64,000 nt of DNA from Oenanthe sinensis (Eukaryota; Streptophyta; Magnoliopsida; Apiales; Apiaceae), in NCBI GenBank assembly GCA_028671895.1, contig JAPMAC010000197.1, forward strand, positions 8,388,668-8,452,667. The letters are read 5' to 3'. The position numbers and the translations under genes were made by a program. The notes beneath the pieces are model-generated. The model ran no database searches and had not been told where the DNA came from. It saw nothing but the letters and a program-made list of their open reading frames with translations. The stretch's first letter is position 1; each line of letters begins with the position of its first letter. Shown one piece after another: positions 22,402 through 34,923 of the stretch.

Positions 22402-24443
22402 TTGATATCTACAATATTAAAGTGCATAAAATAAACTAGGTTGCAAATTTAATATTAATTATGTTTAAGTGATTATGGTATATCATCATATACCTCCCAC
22501 TATTTTTATCAAACTAATAGCCCTTACTATTAATTTGGAAAGTATATCCCATAATTCTTTCTAGTGAGCCAAGATCCATATTTCGTTATGTCCTAAGTCA
22601 ACCACTGGAAGTCCTTAGAAAATGATTATTTAGGTAGACAACAGTTGTCAATTATATCATATATAATTCTTGGATAGTTTGGTGAACAACGATTGATCTT
22701 ATCTATCTAATAGACTTTTAACCAAACTCTATGCTTCTAAGTTCATAATAGTTGAATATAACCGTTTATTTTCACTTATTATGACGACTCAGTTAAGTTA
22801 GACCCAATGATACAACGGCCGAATATAACCGTTTATATTCGTCGCATCTCACCACGATAGATAGGAGTCCCCTGCCACTGACAGTCCTTCCCCTTATCGA
22901 TCTAGGATTCGATGAGTGTTCATTCATTAGAAAGCATCCGAGTAAAACTTAATATTTTGTTAAGGGGTTTTAGAAAATTTATAACGATCATGATCACATC
23001 ATAAAGAGATCCTCAATTTTTCCTTGAACCAAATATTTCAAATCGACATCTTAAATTGTTCATTTCCCAGGTAGATGGAGGATACCAATGGTCACACTTA
23101 AAACCCATCAGCCTTACGAATACGCATATCCGCTTTTGTCAGAAAATCCCAATTATAGATATCAAAAATCCATATTTAATTCCGTGTTTTAAAAATCCAT
23201 ATTTCATAAACACAAGAATCTCGTGATCGTTTGTTAATTTTAAAATCTTGAATCGTTACAGATTTTATCTTGTTTAAGCAAACATGGCATGGGTGTCGTA
23301 TCTAATACATACATGATTAATCAATATTAAGCATGCATCTCAATTATATCTACGCATACATACCAATACATGCAATCATATACATATATGTAATGTGCGT
23401 AAATTAAACGTGTTTGGTTATGGCCCCATCCTATATGATATTTCCAAGCTAATGGAAATATCAAGGTCAGTCTATGGTGGTTTTAAAAATACTATCTATT
23501 ACATGTCTTCTTTCTTCATTGCTCCATCATCCCCTTTTGGATCGCCTCCTTACTTGCAAGTCTTCATTGATAATTACATTGAATAATAAAAAATAAAACT
23601 ATTCTAATGAAATTACAAGAAGAACTCGAGTTACATTCGAGATAATTAAATTACAATGAATAAACGACATGCAAGTCGTATTTAGAAACCAAAACCATAA
23701 ATCAAAACCACTATCCTATGGGTCTTTAGGCCATAACCATCCACCATGCTATCATATAACACATATAATATATCTCATATTATATAATCATATCATATAA
23801 TCATATATAACAAATTTCGAAATTTCAGAAAATTAAAAACAGATTTCTAAAGACAATAAATCACTATTTCGAGGCCCCTAATGACGTGAAACGCCTTACA
23901 GACCCCTTGGTGATAGTTTAGCTATCAGTTTTGTTCATTGGTCCGATTACAGTCAGAAAACTCATATCGTTTGCGAAAATCGGATACGGCAGTCAGATTT
24001 CTCCAAATCTGACGGTGTTTCAGAAATCGTATCATATACAATTCTCATAACAAAAACAAGCATATATCATATATACATATACAGAGATACATACAATCAT
24101 CATATGATTATACATTACATGAATATCATATATTCATAATATATACATACATATACTCAAAATTTTAGAAAATCAAATAATTTTCAGAAAATCATAAATC
24201 ACCGTTTTGGAGGCTGTAACGACATCTAATGGCTTACAGACGCAGAGCTGACTTTTTCAGTATTGCTCAGTGACCCGATTCCAGTCAGAAAACACATATC
24301 GTTTGCGAAAATCGGACAACGGACACAGATTTCAGAAAATCAACGGCAGCCGTTTCAGAATTCGTATCGAATACGATTCCCATAATAAGAACAAACATGT
24401 ATCATATACATACATCAACACACATAATCATCACATGATTATA
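22402..24443 (-). other. E6 leader region, truncated at its 5' end
   Basis: About 2 kb of AT-rich leader homologous to E7 29414-31454. It contains the two-copy internal duplication described for E7. It stops at 24443, at the base equivalent to E7 29414, directly against the TSD. No coding potential was recognised; a 63-codon open frame here and its E7 counterpart look incidental. Confidence 0.8.
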
Positions 24444-24448
24444 AGAAG
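24444..24448. repeat. TSD of E6, right copy (AGAAG)
   Basis: Second copy of AGAAG; E5 gag coding resumes immediately (GCC ATG AAC). Confidence 0.9.
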
Positions 24449-26643
24449 GCCATGAACATTCTGTTTAATGGTCTAGATAAAGATATGTTTGACAATGTTA
24501 TAAACTGTACTTCATCAAAAGAAGTATGGGATACACTTCAAACTCTGTGTGAAGGAACTGAACAAGTAAGGAAAAATAAGATGCAACTCTTGATTCAAAA
24601 ATATGAATCAAGAGTTGCATTAGTGGAGAATCTATCAATGACACCTATAGCAGATTTCAGAAGTTGTTAAATAGACTGAAGCTATATGGTAGGGTTTATG
24701 CAACTGAGGATACAAATCTAAAATTTCTTAGATCTCTTCCAAAAGAATGGAAACCAATGACTGTTTCCATTAGACAATCTCAGGACTTCAAGGATTTTAC
24801 ACTGGAGAAACTTTATGGTATTCTCAAGACATATGAGTTGGAAATCCAACAAGATGAAGAGATTGAGAAGAATCAAAGAAAAGAGAAAACTGTGGCTTTG
24901 GTAGTCAAGGGAAATGAAGAGAAGAAGGAAAATGGCTATGAAGAAGAGTCAGTCATGATGGCTGGTGATGCTGTTGAAGAATCATTCAAGAGAAAAGGAA
25001 AGAGCAAGTGTGAAGAAGATGAAACATGCTCTCAGGATGATTTGGATGAGATTGATGAGCACCTTGCATTTCTGACAAGGAAATTTTCAAAGCTAAAATT
25101 CAAGAAAAATCCATATGCTCAAAGGCCTGGATCCCAGTTTAGAAACAACAATCAAAATAAAAATCTGGTTGACAGATCTAAATTCAAATGCTTTAACTGT
25201 GGATTGGCTGGTCATTTCTCAAGTGAGTGCAGGAAGCCAAAACAAGAAAAGGCAAAGTCATATGAGGGTATTGATTATAAAAAGAAATACTTTGACCTTT
25301 TAAAACAAAAAGAAAAGGCTTTTGTAACTGAGGAGAAGGACTGGGCTGCTGAGGATAGTGATTTTGAAGAATATGTCAATCTTGCATTAATGGCCAATCA
25401 TGAAGATGAAGAAGCTAGTTCAGCATCTAATCAGGTACTAGCTACCAACTTTTCCGAGCTTACATCTGAGGAATGCAATAGTACTATTAATGAAATGTCT
25501 AATGAACTGTACAATTTGCATGTCACTCTAAAATCTCTAAACAAAGAAAATCTCAAGTTAAAGAACACCATTGATGCCTTAACTGAGAGAAATATTTTTC
25601 TTGAATATGAACTTGTTTGTTTAGAAAGATTTAAGCAGGAAAGAAAGGATGCTAGGAATGAACTAGTAAACAGTTTGAAAAGAGAAGAATTGTTGAAAGA
25701 ACAATTAGCTGAAGAAATTGAAACCATTAGCAAATGGAATAGGTCTGCTAAAACTGCCAAACAAATTATTGATGTTCAGGGTGTAGATACTCTAGGAGAT
25801 CTCCCCAAATCAATAGGCAAGTCATTGGCTGATACTTCAATGGATAAAGATCAATCGACTGCTAATCCTTTATCAACTGATAAGGATTATCAATCGATTG
25901 ATGCTGAATCAATCGATAAGCATCCATCGACAAGTAAATCATCAATGGCTAATAAAAAGAACAAATTTAGCACTCCTATTAAGTTTGTTAAGGAAACCAA
26001 GAATCAAGTTGAGACTGAGACTGAGAAGATCAACATAGGTAGCTTATCCAAGAAACAATTAAAAGAAAAATTAGAAAAGATAGCACCTGTGGAAATTACG
26101 CTATCTAAGCCTGAGAAAAAGAAAAAGAATAGGAATGGTAAAGTAGGTATAAATAAGCACAATAATTACACTCCTGATATGTATGCACCTAGAAAGGTAT
26201 GTGCTAAATGTGGTAGTGTAAATCATTTGTCCATGCAATGCAAAAGTGAAAAGAATTCTATATCTGCACATGATTTAAATATACATGCCATGACTGCAAA
26301 TGCCATGTTTACCAATCCTATGCTCATGAATTCCATGTCTTCTAATTTGGTTGCACCTAATGTTCATATGCCTTATGCACAAGTTCCATACATGTATAAT
26401 CCCTTCTTTGCATATCCTAATATGAACATGCCTGGTATGCCATGGAACATGCCTAATGTAAATGATGAAATCCATGGAAATTCTGCCATGAGTTCTAAGG
26501 TGTCAAAGCCCCAAAAGTCAACTCCCAAAGATAAAGTGGATTTAAACCCACCAAAACAAAAGGAACCTAAGTTGACAACAGGGGCTCAAGCTGCAACTAA
26601 TAAAAGAGGACTCAAGGCAACTTGGGTACCAAAAGCAACTTGA
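24449..26643 (+). pseudogene. E5 gag, central and C-terminal part
   Basis: Gag continues with AMNILFNGLDKDMFDNVIN and VWDTLQTLCEGTEQVRKNK (UBN2-type copia gag). A frame change close to 24655, probably a short deletion, leads to the long open frame of 659 codons (24664-26643): LKLYGRVYATEDTNLKFLRS, LYGILKTYELEIQQDEEIE, a CCHC zinc knuckle CFNCGLAGHFSSEC (near 25190), an acidic stretch, a predicted coiled coil (about codons 270-370), an SID/STD-rich linker (25835-25935) and a second knuckle-like CAKCGSVNHLSMQC (26203-26243). It ends TGA; protease follows in another frame. Apart from E6 and the frame break it is well preserved. Confidence 0.88.
25835..25935. repeat. ATCRRYYGAT motif cluster inside E5 gag
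   Basis: About six copies or near copies (ATCGACTGC, ATCAACTGAT, ATCGATTGAT, ATCAATCGAT, ATCGACAAG) within 100 bp. They are translated in one phase as S-(I/T)-D or close variants. Confidence 0.8.
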
Positions 26644-27717
26644 TTGTTTTATGTGTGTGCAGGGAAACAGGAAGAAAAATCTCTGGTATTTGGATAGTGG
26701 ATGTTCAAGGCACATGACTGGAGATTTGTCCTTGCTCACAAAGTTTGTGGAAAAGGCTGGCCCAGGAGTTACTTTTAGAGATAACAGCAAAGGTTTTACT
26801 CTGGGAAATGGCTCAATTGCAAAAGAAAATGTTATCATTGAATCTGTAGCACTAGTTGATGGATTGAAGCATAATTTGCTCAGTATTAGTCAACTGTGTG
26901 ATAATGGTAATGATGTGTGGTTTACAACTGAATCATGCATCATAGCCAACAAAGAATCTGGTGAAATTCTCTTAACTGGAGAAAGAAAAGGAAATGTCTA
27001 TGTGGCTGATTTTCTCTCTGTAAAAGCAAATTCAATGACATGTCTACTTAGCAAAGTCAATACAGATGAAAGTTGGATTTGGCACAAGAAACTAGCCCAC
27101 TTGAATTTCAAAGCCATGAATTTATTGGTTAGAAAGAATCTGGTTAGAGGCATTCCACAGATGGAATTCACCAAGGATGGACTATGTGATGCATGTCAAA
27201 AGGGAAAACAAAGAAAAACATCATTCAAGTCAAAGTCTGAATCATCAATTGATAAGCCTCTGGAATTATTGCACATGGACTTATTTGGTCCAGTCAACAT
27301 CATGTTAATTGCCAAAAAGAAATATGCGTTAGTAATTGTGGATGACTTCACAAGATTTTCATGGGTATATTTCTTACATTCTAAGGATGAAGCAAGCAAA
27401 TTAATTATCAATCATGTGAAGAATGTTGACAATGGCATTGAATGGAAGGTCAAGAAATTTAGAAGTGACAATGGTACTGAATTCAAGAATTCAACCATGA
27501 GAGAATTCTGTGAAGAAAAAGGTATCACTCATCATTTCTCTGCTCCAAGAACTCCACAGCAAAATGGAGTAGTTGAAAGGAAAAATAGGACCTTGATTGA
27601 AGCTGCTAGAACTATGTTAGAAGAAGCAAAACTTCCTACATACTTCTAGGCAGAAGCAATTAATATTGCTTGTTACATTCAAAATATTTCCATGATCAAT
27701 AAACTTCAAGGCAAAAC
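26642..27717 (+). pseudogene. E5 protease and integrase, N-terminal part (interrupted by E7)
   Basis: The pol frame is offset by one from the gag frame at 26641-26651. It shows the protease active site in WYLDSGCSRHMTG (near 26690), the GAG-pre-integrase zinc-binding site (HKKLAHLN ... CDACQKGK, 27082-27205), and the integrase core: HMDLFGPV, FRSDNGTEFKN and QQNGVVERKNRT carry D, D and E. A TAG at 27647-27649 stops the frame after LPTYF, at a place where related integrases have tryptophan; coding-like sequence continues to GKT at 27717, where E7 begins. Integrase inserts the cDNA in the nucleus; with this stop the copy is probably inactive. Confidence 0.88.
27713..27717. repeat. TSD of E7, left copy (AAAAC)
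   Basis: AAAAC is repeated at 36469-36473; the E5 integrase codons continue across (AAA ACT CCA). Confidence 0.92.
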
Positions 27718-29263
27718 TGTTAGTAATTGTGCTCTAGAGACAATACTTTTTATATTTTAAGGAAAATATTTATTATTAAGGATTATGTTTTATTGATTAT
27801 TATTTATTTATTATGTTTTATTTACTGCGTAATAAATTGAAAGCATAATAAATGTCCTTGGAATTTTGATACGTATTATATATCTTTAAGTATGTGACTT
27901 AAAAATGAGATTATATGAATAGTATCTTATTCCTAAAATTCCCTAGTCGAGTATTATTATTTAAGGACAATAATAATGCACAAAGACTAGTATGTTTCTT
28001 GACAGATGACCACATCTCATTGGTCATAGGTATGGGGATACTAAAGTCAAGAACATAAGTGCATGTCTCAATGCATGGCACTGGAATGACCCGCTGTGAG
28101 ATTCTACATGTTAAGTAAGTGTCATAAGTAATTCTCACTGTGATAATGGTGTAATGATCCTTAGACCTGAAATCATTATATTTCTATACGAGAATTAATA
28201 TACTTTGATTACATTAAAAGTTACCTTTGACCGGGTGATGATAAAAGTGGACATTGGGTATATTATGAATCGTATGAGAAATATGAATGATCTAGATGGG
28301 ATTTAATCCTCCTAATTTTAGGAGTGATATTATTGGCCTCTTATTTGAGTGAGACTATGAAATGCACGGCCGTGCTCAAATGTTGATTTGATTTTAATAG
28401 TCTACTCATCGATCAAGAAAATAAAGATTAAATTATGAAGAGGATGACACGAGACATGCCTTGAGTTTAATCTATAATATCAAGATTAAAGGGATTATAT
28501 TACATGGAACATTATTCACGAAAGGCTTAATCGAATCACCGATTTATTATTATTACTTGGGTAGCAATGATGTATTACTAGATGCCGCTCATTGTTTACA
28601 ATTTTAATTAGATATTAAAATTGTTGCCAACGTAATAATAACCTACAGGGTCACACACAAAGAACGCTTGAAGGAGAAATAATTTAAATTATGAATTTAA
28701 ATTAAATAAGTAATTTATTTTATTTATGATATTAATTAAGTATGACTTAATTAATTATATAAATAGAATAAATGAATTACTTAAACTAATTCCAAAATTA
28801 ATAATTAATTAATTAAGTGAGACTTAATTAAATAATTTAGAATTTTGGATTAGTATTAATTATAATTGGATTATAATTAGAAAACTTATTCCTCTCTCTA
28901 TATAATCTCTTTATGGGCTGATTTAATAAAAAAAGGAGATTTTACAAAAAACCCTAGCCGCTCTGAGAGAGGAGGAAGATAGAGAGAGAAGAAGTTTTCG
29001 GGTGCTAGTACACATCAACCCTTCATGAAAAGTGTTCGTGTGGATACCGTAGAGCGTAGATCGCGAGAGCGGGATACGTGGTGATTAAACAAGCTTTGGA
29101 CCTCCATTAATCTTCCATTAATGAACTGTTAAAGCTTCTAAAGGTATTTATTCTTTATCTCCGAATTAAATCTTTTATTTTCGCATGGATCCTGCGGAGG
29201 GTTTCGCTATTTTGATTTATTTTTCACGTTTATTCCGCTGCGTTTGTGTCACGAAACCCTTCA
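27718..29263 (+). repeat. E7 5' LTR (1546 bp)
   Basis: It starts TGTTAGTAATTGTGC and ends CACGAAACCCTTCA. A TATA box (TATATAAT, 28899-28906) lies upstream of a purine-rich GAGAGAGGAGG tract. Confidence 0.95.
28899..28906 (+). promoter_or_regulatory. Putative TATA box of E7 LTR
   Basis: TATATAAT within CTCTCTATATAATC, about 365 bp before the LTR end; the same box occurs in the 3' LTR (36104-36111) and in both E6 LTRs. Confidence 0.6.
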
Positions 29264-29264
29264 A

Positions 29265-29276
29265 TGGCATCAGAGC
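29265..29276 (+). other. E7 primer binding site
   Basis: TGGCATCAGAGC one base after the LTR end, a one-mismatch tRNA-Met site. Beyond these 12 bases (TACTTG) it no longer matches the tRNA, unlike the 18-base copy in E6. Confidence 0.85.
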
Positions 29277-29479
29277 TACTTGCGAAACGTTTTAATTCGG
29301 TTATGTGCTTAACAGTTTTTGATATATAAGCATGTATGCGATCTATCATGATTTTATATTGATATAATATGTATATATTTATATATATTATGAATATATG
29401 ATATTTTATGATATATAATCATGTGATGATTATGTGTGTTGATGTATGTATATGATACATGTTTGTTCTTATTATGGGA

Positions 29480-30010
29480 ATCGTATTCGATACGAATTCT
29501 GAAACGGCTGCCGTTGATTTTCTGAAATCTGTGTCCGTTGTCTGATTTTCGCAAACGATATGTGTTTTCTGACTGGAATCGGGTCACTGAGCAATACTGA
29601 CAAAGTCAGCTCTGCGTCTGTAAGCCATTAGATGTCGTTACAGCCTCCAAAACGGTGATTTATGATTTTCTGAAAATTATTTAATTTTCTAAAATTTTGA
29701 GTATATGTATGTATATATTATGAATATATGATATTCATGTAATGTATAATTATATGATAATTGTATGTATCTCTGTATATGTATATATGATATATGCTTA
29801 TTTTTGTTATGAGAATTGTATATGATACGATTTGTGAAACACCGTCAGATTTGGAGAAATCTGACTGCCGTATCCGATTTTCGCAAACGATATGTGTTTT
29901 CTGACTGGAATCGGGCCAATGAACAAAACTGATAGCTAAGCTATCATCGACGGGTCTGTAAGGCGTTTGACGTCGTTAAGGGCCTTGAAATAGCGATTTA
30001 TTGTCTTCAG
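29480..30010. repeat. Two-copy duplication in E7 leader, about 332-bp period
   Basis: The block ATTTTCGCAAACGATATGTG, followed by TTTTCTGACTGGAATCGGG, occurs at about 29545 and again at about 29877, with flanking similarity for roughly 180 bp on each copy. The E6 leader has the same pair (near 23950 and 24290). Confidence 0.85.
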
Positions 30011-31454
30011 AAATCTGTTTTTAATTTTTTGAAATTTCGAAATTTGTTATATATGATTATATGATATGATTATATAATATGAGATATATTATATGTGTTA
30101 TATGATAGCATGGTGGATGGTTATGGCCTAAAGACCCATAGGATAGTGGTTTTGATTTATAGTTTTGGTTTCTAAATACGACTTGCATGTCGTTTATTCA
30201 TTGTAATTTAATTATCTCGAATGTAACTCGAGTTCTTCTTGTAATTTCATTAGAATAGTTTTATTTTTATTATTCAATGTAATTATCAATGAAGACTTGC
30301 AAGCAAGGAGGCGATCCAAAAGGGGATGATGGAGCAATGAAGAAAGAAGACATGTAATAGATAGTATTTTTAAAACCACCATAGACTGACCTTGATATTT
30401 CCATTAGCTTGGAAATATCATATAGGATGGGGCCATAACCAAACACGTTTAATTTACGCACATTACATATATGTATATGATTGCATGTATTGGTATGTAT
30501 GCGTAGATATAATTGAGATGCATGCTTAATATTGATTAATCATGTATGTATTAGATACGACACACATGCCATGTTTGCTTAAACAAGATAAAATCTGTAA
30601 CGATTCAAGATTTTAAAATTAACAAACGATCATGAGATTCTTGTGTTTATGAAATATGGATTTTTAAAACACGGAATTAAATATGGATTTTTGATATCTA
30701 TAATTGGGATTTTCTGACAAAAGCGGATATGCGTATTCGTAAGGCTGATGGGTTTTAAGTGTGACCAGTGGTATCCTCCATCTACCTGGGAAATGAACAA
30801 TTTAAGATGTCGATTTGAAATATTTGGTTCAAGGAAAAATTGAGGATCTCTTTATGATGTGATCATGATCGTTATAAATTTTCTAAAACCCCTTAACAAA
30901 ATATTAAGTTTTACTCGGATGCTTTCCAATGAATGAACACTCATCGAATCCTAGATCGATAAGGGGAAGGACTGTCAGTGGCAGGGGACTCCTATCTATC
31001 GTGGTGAGATGCGACGAATATAAGCGGTTATATTCGGTTGTTGTATCATTGGGTCTAACTTAACTGAGTCGTCATAATAAGTGAAAATAAACGGTTATAT
31101 TCAACTATTATGAACTTAGAAGCATAGAGTTTGGTTAAAAGTCTATTAGATAGATAAGATCAATCGTTGTTCACCAAACTATCCAAGAATTATATATGAT
31201 ATAATTGACAACTGTTGTCTACCTAAATAATCATTTTCTAAGGACTTCCAGTGGTTGACTTAGGACGTGACGAAATATGGATCTTGGCTCACTAGAAAGA
31301 ATTATGGGATATACTTTCCAAATTAATAGTAAGGGCTATTAGTTTGATAAAAATAGTGGGAGGTATATGATGATATACCATAATAACTTAAACATAATTA
31401 ATATTAAATTTGCAATCTAGTTTATTTTATGCACTTTAATATTGTAGATATCAA

Positions 31455-32330
31455 ATGATAAACACAAACAACTTCTCCATGCGATCAGTTCTTGAGAAGG
31501 ACAAGTTAATGAGAATATATTTCCTTGACTGACATAGGAGCTTGAGGATCGTCCTCGGGCACCACGATATTAGTCAAATCTCTTCCCCTGCTCTTAAAGT
31601 TGAGAATGTAACATGTGCAAATCATAGTGCTTATTGGAAGCAAATTGATGTTGCGACTGATGTTTCATGTCTCATGCTCGTAAATATATGTGCTGAGCTT
31701 AAGAAGCAATACAAGCATATAGATGCTTATGAAACGATTGAGCACAAGATATATTTGAAAGGGCACTATACACTTACAAGTAGGGAGAGTGAGACCCGGT
31801 TACACCACATGTTCTAAAGATTATAGGGTATAATGAATACCATTGATATTTTGGGTTTCCAGATTGGTCTGGAGACAGTTAGATTTGATCTTACAATCTT
31901 TGGACAAATATTATTCTTATTTTGTTATGAACAATAAAGTGAATAAGATTTGTAAAACACCCATTGAGTTGCTAAGCATGTTGAGAACTGCTGAAAGTAA
32001 TATGATAAATGCATGAACTACTACTATATTGATGGTAAACATAGGGAATGCAAAAGAGAAAGGAAAATGGAAAGGCAAGGAGAAGATTTGATCTAGTTCC
32101 GTTGTCAAACCAAAGTCCAATCCCTAAAACAGACTCTAAAGTCTGAATGAGGTGTTGATAAAGAAGACGATTGTCACTTATGTGGAAAGTTGGGAGACTG
32201 GAAATTAAACTGTCATGCTTAATTGGAAGATCGGAAGATGATGATCAATAAGGGTCAAGCTTAAGGTATCGGGTTCGAATTGGAGTAAAGATAGTTGCTC
32301 TGGTTCGAGGAACTCGTTACTTAATTTTGG
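31455..32330 (+). pseudogene. E7 gag remnant
   Basis: A plausible start ATG at 31455 opens MINTNNFSMRSVLEKDKL, then a stop, then the fragment 31542-31817 with DVSCLMLVNICAELKKQYKH and an abnormal C-terminus (KGHYTL...HHMF). Decayed phrases DILGFQIGLETVRFDL follow, and near 32172-32215 CHLCGKLGDWKLNC, a zinc knuckle whose histidine is aspartate. Multiple stops. The same decay pattern occurs in E6. Confidence 0.8.
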
Positions 32331-32639
32331 CCTATAAGGAAAATTTAGAACTTGATAATTGTTATAACGTGCTTGCAATTGGCAGGGACATTATTTCAGT
32401 TTCTTGTTTGGACAAGAAAGGCTTTTTCATTTTAATTAAATAACAATAGTTGTTTATTCTATTTTGATGATGAGCCTTATAATGTTGCACAACTAACTAA
32501 CAATTTATATGTTCTAAAGTGACTCAAATAAAATGTTACCTTTGGCACTGTTGTTGAGGCCATATTAATGAGAAACGCATTTTCAGAATACATAAGGATG
32601 CATTCATGGATAAGTTTGATTATGAATCATACAAAAGGA

Positions 32640-34909
32640 TGCGAATCTTGGTTTATTTGGTAAAATGACTAAAGCTCCTTTTACCGGACATGGTAAAGGG
32701 ATCATTGAATGGGTATGACTTATACATAGTGATGTATGTGGTCATATGTGTATGATGACAAAAGGTATATTTTATTAACTTCATAAAATTTACTAATTAT
32801 TTTAGTAGATACGGATATATGTATCTTTTGAAGAACTAATCTGAATCATTTGAAAAGTTCAAAGACTATAAAGATGAAGTAGAAAATATCAAAGAAAAGT
32901 TTTTTGATAGGAGAGATCACATCTTGTTGGACATGGTGCGATCAATATTGAGTCAATGAATCTTCCAATTAGTTTTTGGGGTTGCACCCTGGAAACGGCT
33001 CCACATACACTTAACTGTGTTCCTACTAAATTGGTTCAAAAGACTCCTTATGAGATATGGACTGAGCAACGTCACAACATGTCATTTATAAAATTTTGGG
33101 GATGTGAAGCGTTTGTGAAACGTCTAATCTCTGACAAGCTAGGACCAAAATCAGACAAATGTAATTTTGTGGAATACCCAACTGAAACAAGGGGTTATTC
33201 TTTCTATAATCCTTCCGAGAACAAAGTGTTTGTTGCTCGAACTGCTGAGAGACAGTGGGAAGATAATAGATCTCAATGAAGTTTGAGACCCACATGATAA
33301 CGTTGAACCAGTGGAGGAACCTGAGTAGAATGTACAAGAAAAATAATACTGCTCAAGAAACACAGGTGTTCGTAGGTTTAGTAGGATTCGCCATGAGCCC
33401 GAGAGATAATATGGATTTCTCTTGACTCAAGATGGTGATATGATGCTTGTGGATGAAGATGAGCCTCTCACCTACCTAGATACTATAAACACTCCAGATT
33501 CTAAGAGATGGCTGGATGCCATTAAATCTGAGATGGAATCCATGTATACTAATCAAGTATGGACTTTGGTTGATCCACCTGAAGGGGTAAAACCTATAGG
33601 GTGCAAGTGGGTTTTCAAGAAGAAGACCGACATGGATGCTAATGTACAGACCTATAAGGCACGATTGGTGGCAAAAGGTTTCAAGAAAATTCATGGTATT
33701 GACTATGATGAGACCTTTTCACCAGTTGTTATGGTCATGTCCATCAGGATTTTGCTTGCTATAGCTGCTTACTATGACTATGAAATCTGGCAAATGGATG
33801 TCAAAACCGCTTTCTTAAATGAGAGCCTTGAAGAAGATATGGATGTGTACATGACACACCCTAAGGGTTTTGTTGATCTAAAGGATGCTGAAAATGTATG
33901 TAAGTTGCGTCGATCCATTTATGGATTAAAGCAGGCCTCGAGGAGATGGAACATTTGTTTTCATGAAACAGTAAAAAAGAGTTTGACTTTATTCAGAATG
34001 AAGATGAAACTTGTGTTTATAATAAGTTTAGTGGGAGCCATGTGGCATTCCTAGTATTATATGTTGATGATATATTACTAATAGGGAATGACATTCCTTC
34101 TCTACAGACTGTGAAGACTTGGTTGAGAAATAATTTCTCAATGAAAGACTTAGGCAATGTGACATATATATTAGGGATCGAGATCTATAGAGATAGATCA
34201 AGGTGATTGATCGGCCTAATTTAGAGTACATACATTGACAAAGTTTTGCATCGATTTCAAATGCAAAGAGACTAAAATGGATATGTCCCAATGTCTCATG
34301 GGATAGTGATCTCAAAATAAAATTTGTCCTAAATCATTGGATGATAGGGACTGCATGAGTAAAATTCCATATGCGTCAGCAGTTGGTTTTATAATGTATG
34401 CAATGATATGTACTTGTCCTGATGTCTCGTATGCTTTAACCATGATGAGTAGATACCGATCTAATCCAAGTGAATGTCACTGGACGACAGTCAAGAATAT
34501 TCTTAAGTACTTAAAGAGGACTAAAGATTCATTCTTGTTATATGGAGGAGATGTGAAGCTAGTTGTAAGAGGTTTCAGTGATACTAGTTTCTAGACAGAT
34601 AACGATAATTTAATGTTTCTGTCTGGCTTTGTGTTTTATTGCTGGAATGGTTCACAGCAAAGACAATTGTTGATTTTACAATAGAACCTGAGTATATTGA
34701 TGCTTGTGAAGCAGCCAAGGAGACTGTTTGGGCATGTACTTAGGAGATATCACCTAATTAATGAGATTAATGATCAAGGAGATATACATATATGTAAAGG
34801 GTATACTAATAATAATATTGCAGACACACTGACTAAGGCTTTGTCGCAGCAGAAGCACGAAAGTCACACTAGTTCCATGAGTATTGGATACTTGGGTAAT
34901 TGGCTCTAG
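32640..34909 (+). pseudogene. E7 pol remnant with deleted integrase core
   Basis: MTKAPFTGHG and LIHSDVCG give the integrase start with the first catalytic aspartate. After KDYKDEVENI the text jumps to LLDMVRSILS, so the second aspartate and the glutamate are missing. Then come LPISFWGCTLETAPHTLN and LISDKLGPKSDKCNF (32956-33279), RT 33422-34054 (CKWVFKKKTD, WQMDVKTAFLN, YGLKQASRRW), a frameshift, VLYVDDILLIGND near 34060 in another frame, an RNase H piece (34337-34594) and the tail NNNIADTLTKALSQQKH (34697-34909). No integrase or complete RT can be made. Confidence 0.88.
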
Positions 34910-34911
34910 TG

Positions 34912-34923
34912 CAAGTGAGAGAT
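34912..34923 (+). other. E7 polypurine tract
   Basis: AAGTGAGAGAT directly precedes TGTTAG of the 3' LTR. Confidence 0.8.

Larger units (their letters stand above)
15802..24443 (-). mobile_element. E6: aberrant copia provirus with head-to-head LTRs and no 5' LTR
   Basis: From left to right: a complete LTR in plus orientation (15802-17344), a 27-bp tRNA-like spacer, a complete LTR in minus orientation (17372-18914), polypurine tract, then the body of the element on the minus strand (RNase H, RT, integrase, gag, leader) ending abruptly at 24443. Compared with the sibling E7, the body lacks the first 150 bp after the LTR (E7 29264-29413) and the whole 5' LTR. An exact TSD (AGAAG) surrounds it, so the structure was inserted in this form rather than rearranged later. 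See findings. Confidence 0.88.

Noticed and set aside
23395..23586. 63-codon ORF in the E6 leader and its copy in E7 (30270-30461)
   Set aside because: It is antisense to the element, sits in the non-coding leader and shows no coding signature; conservation reflects recent common origin.
26641..26651. Programmed frameshift between gag and pol of E5
   Set aside because: A one-base offset and a TGA are present, but no slippery sequence or structure is evident; in a copy with other lesions a simple indel is more likely.
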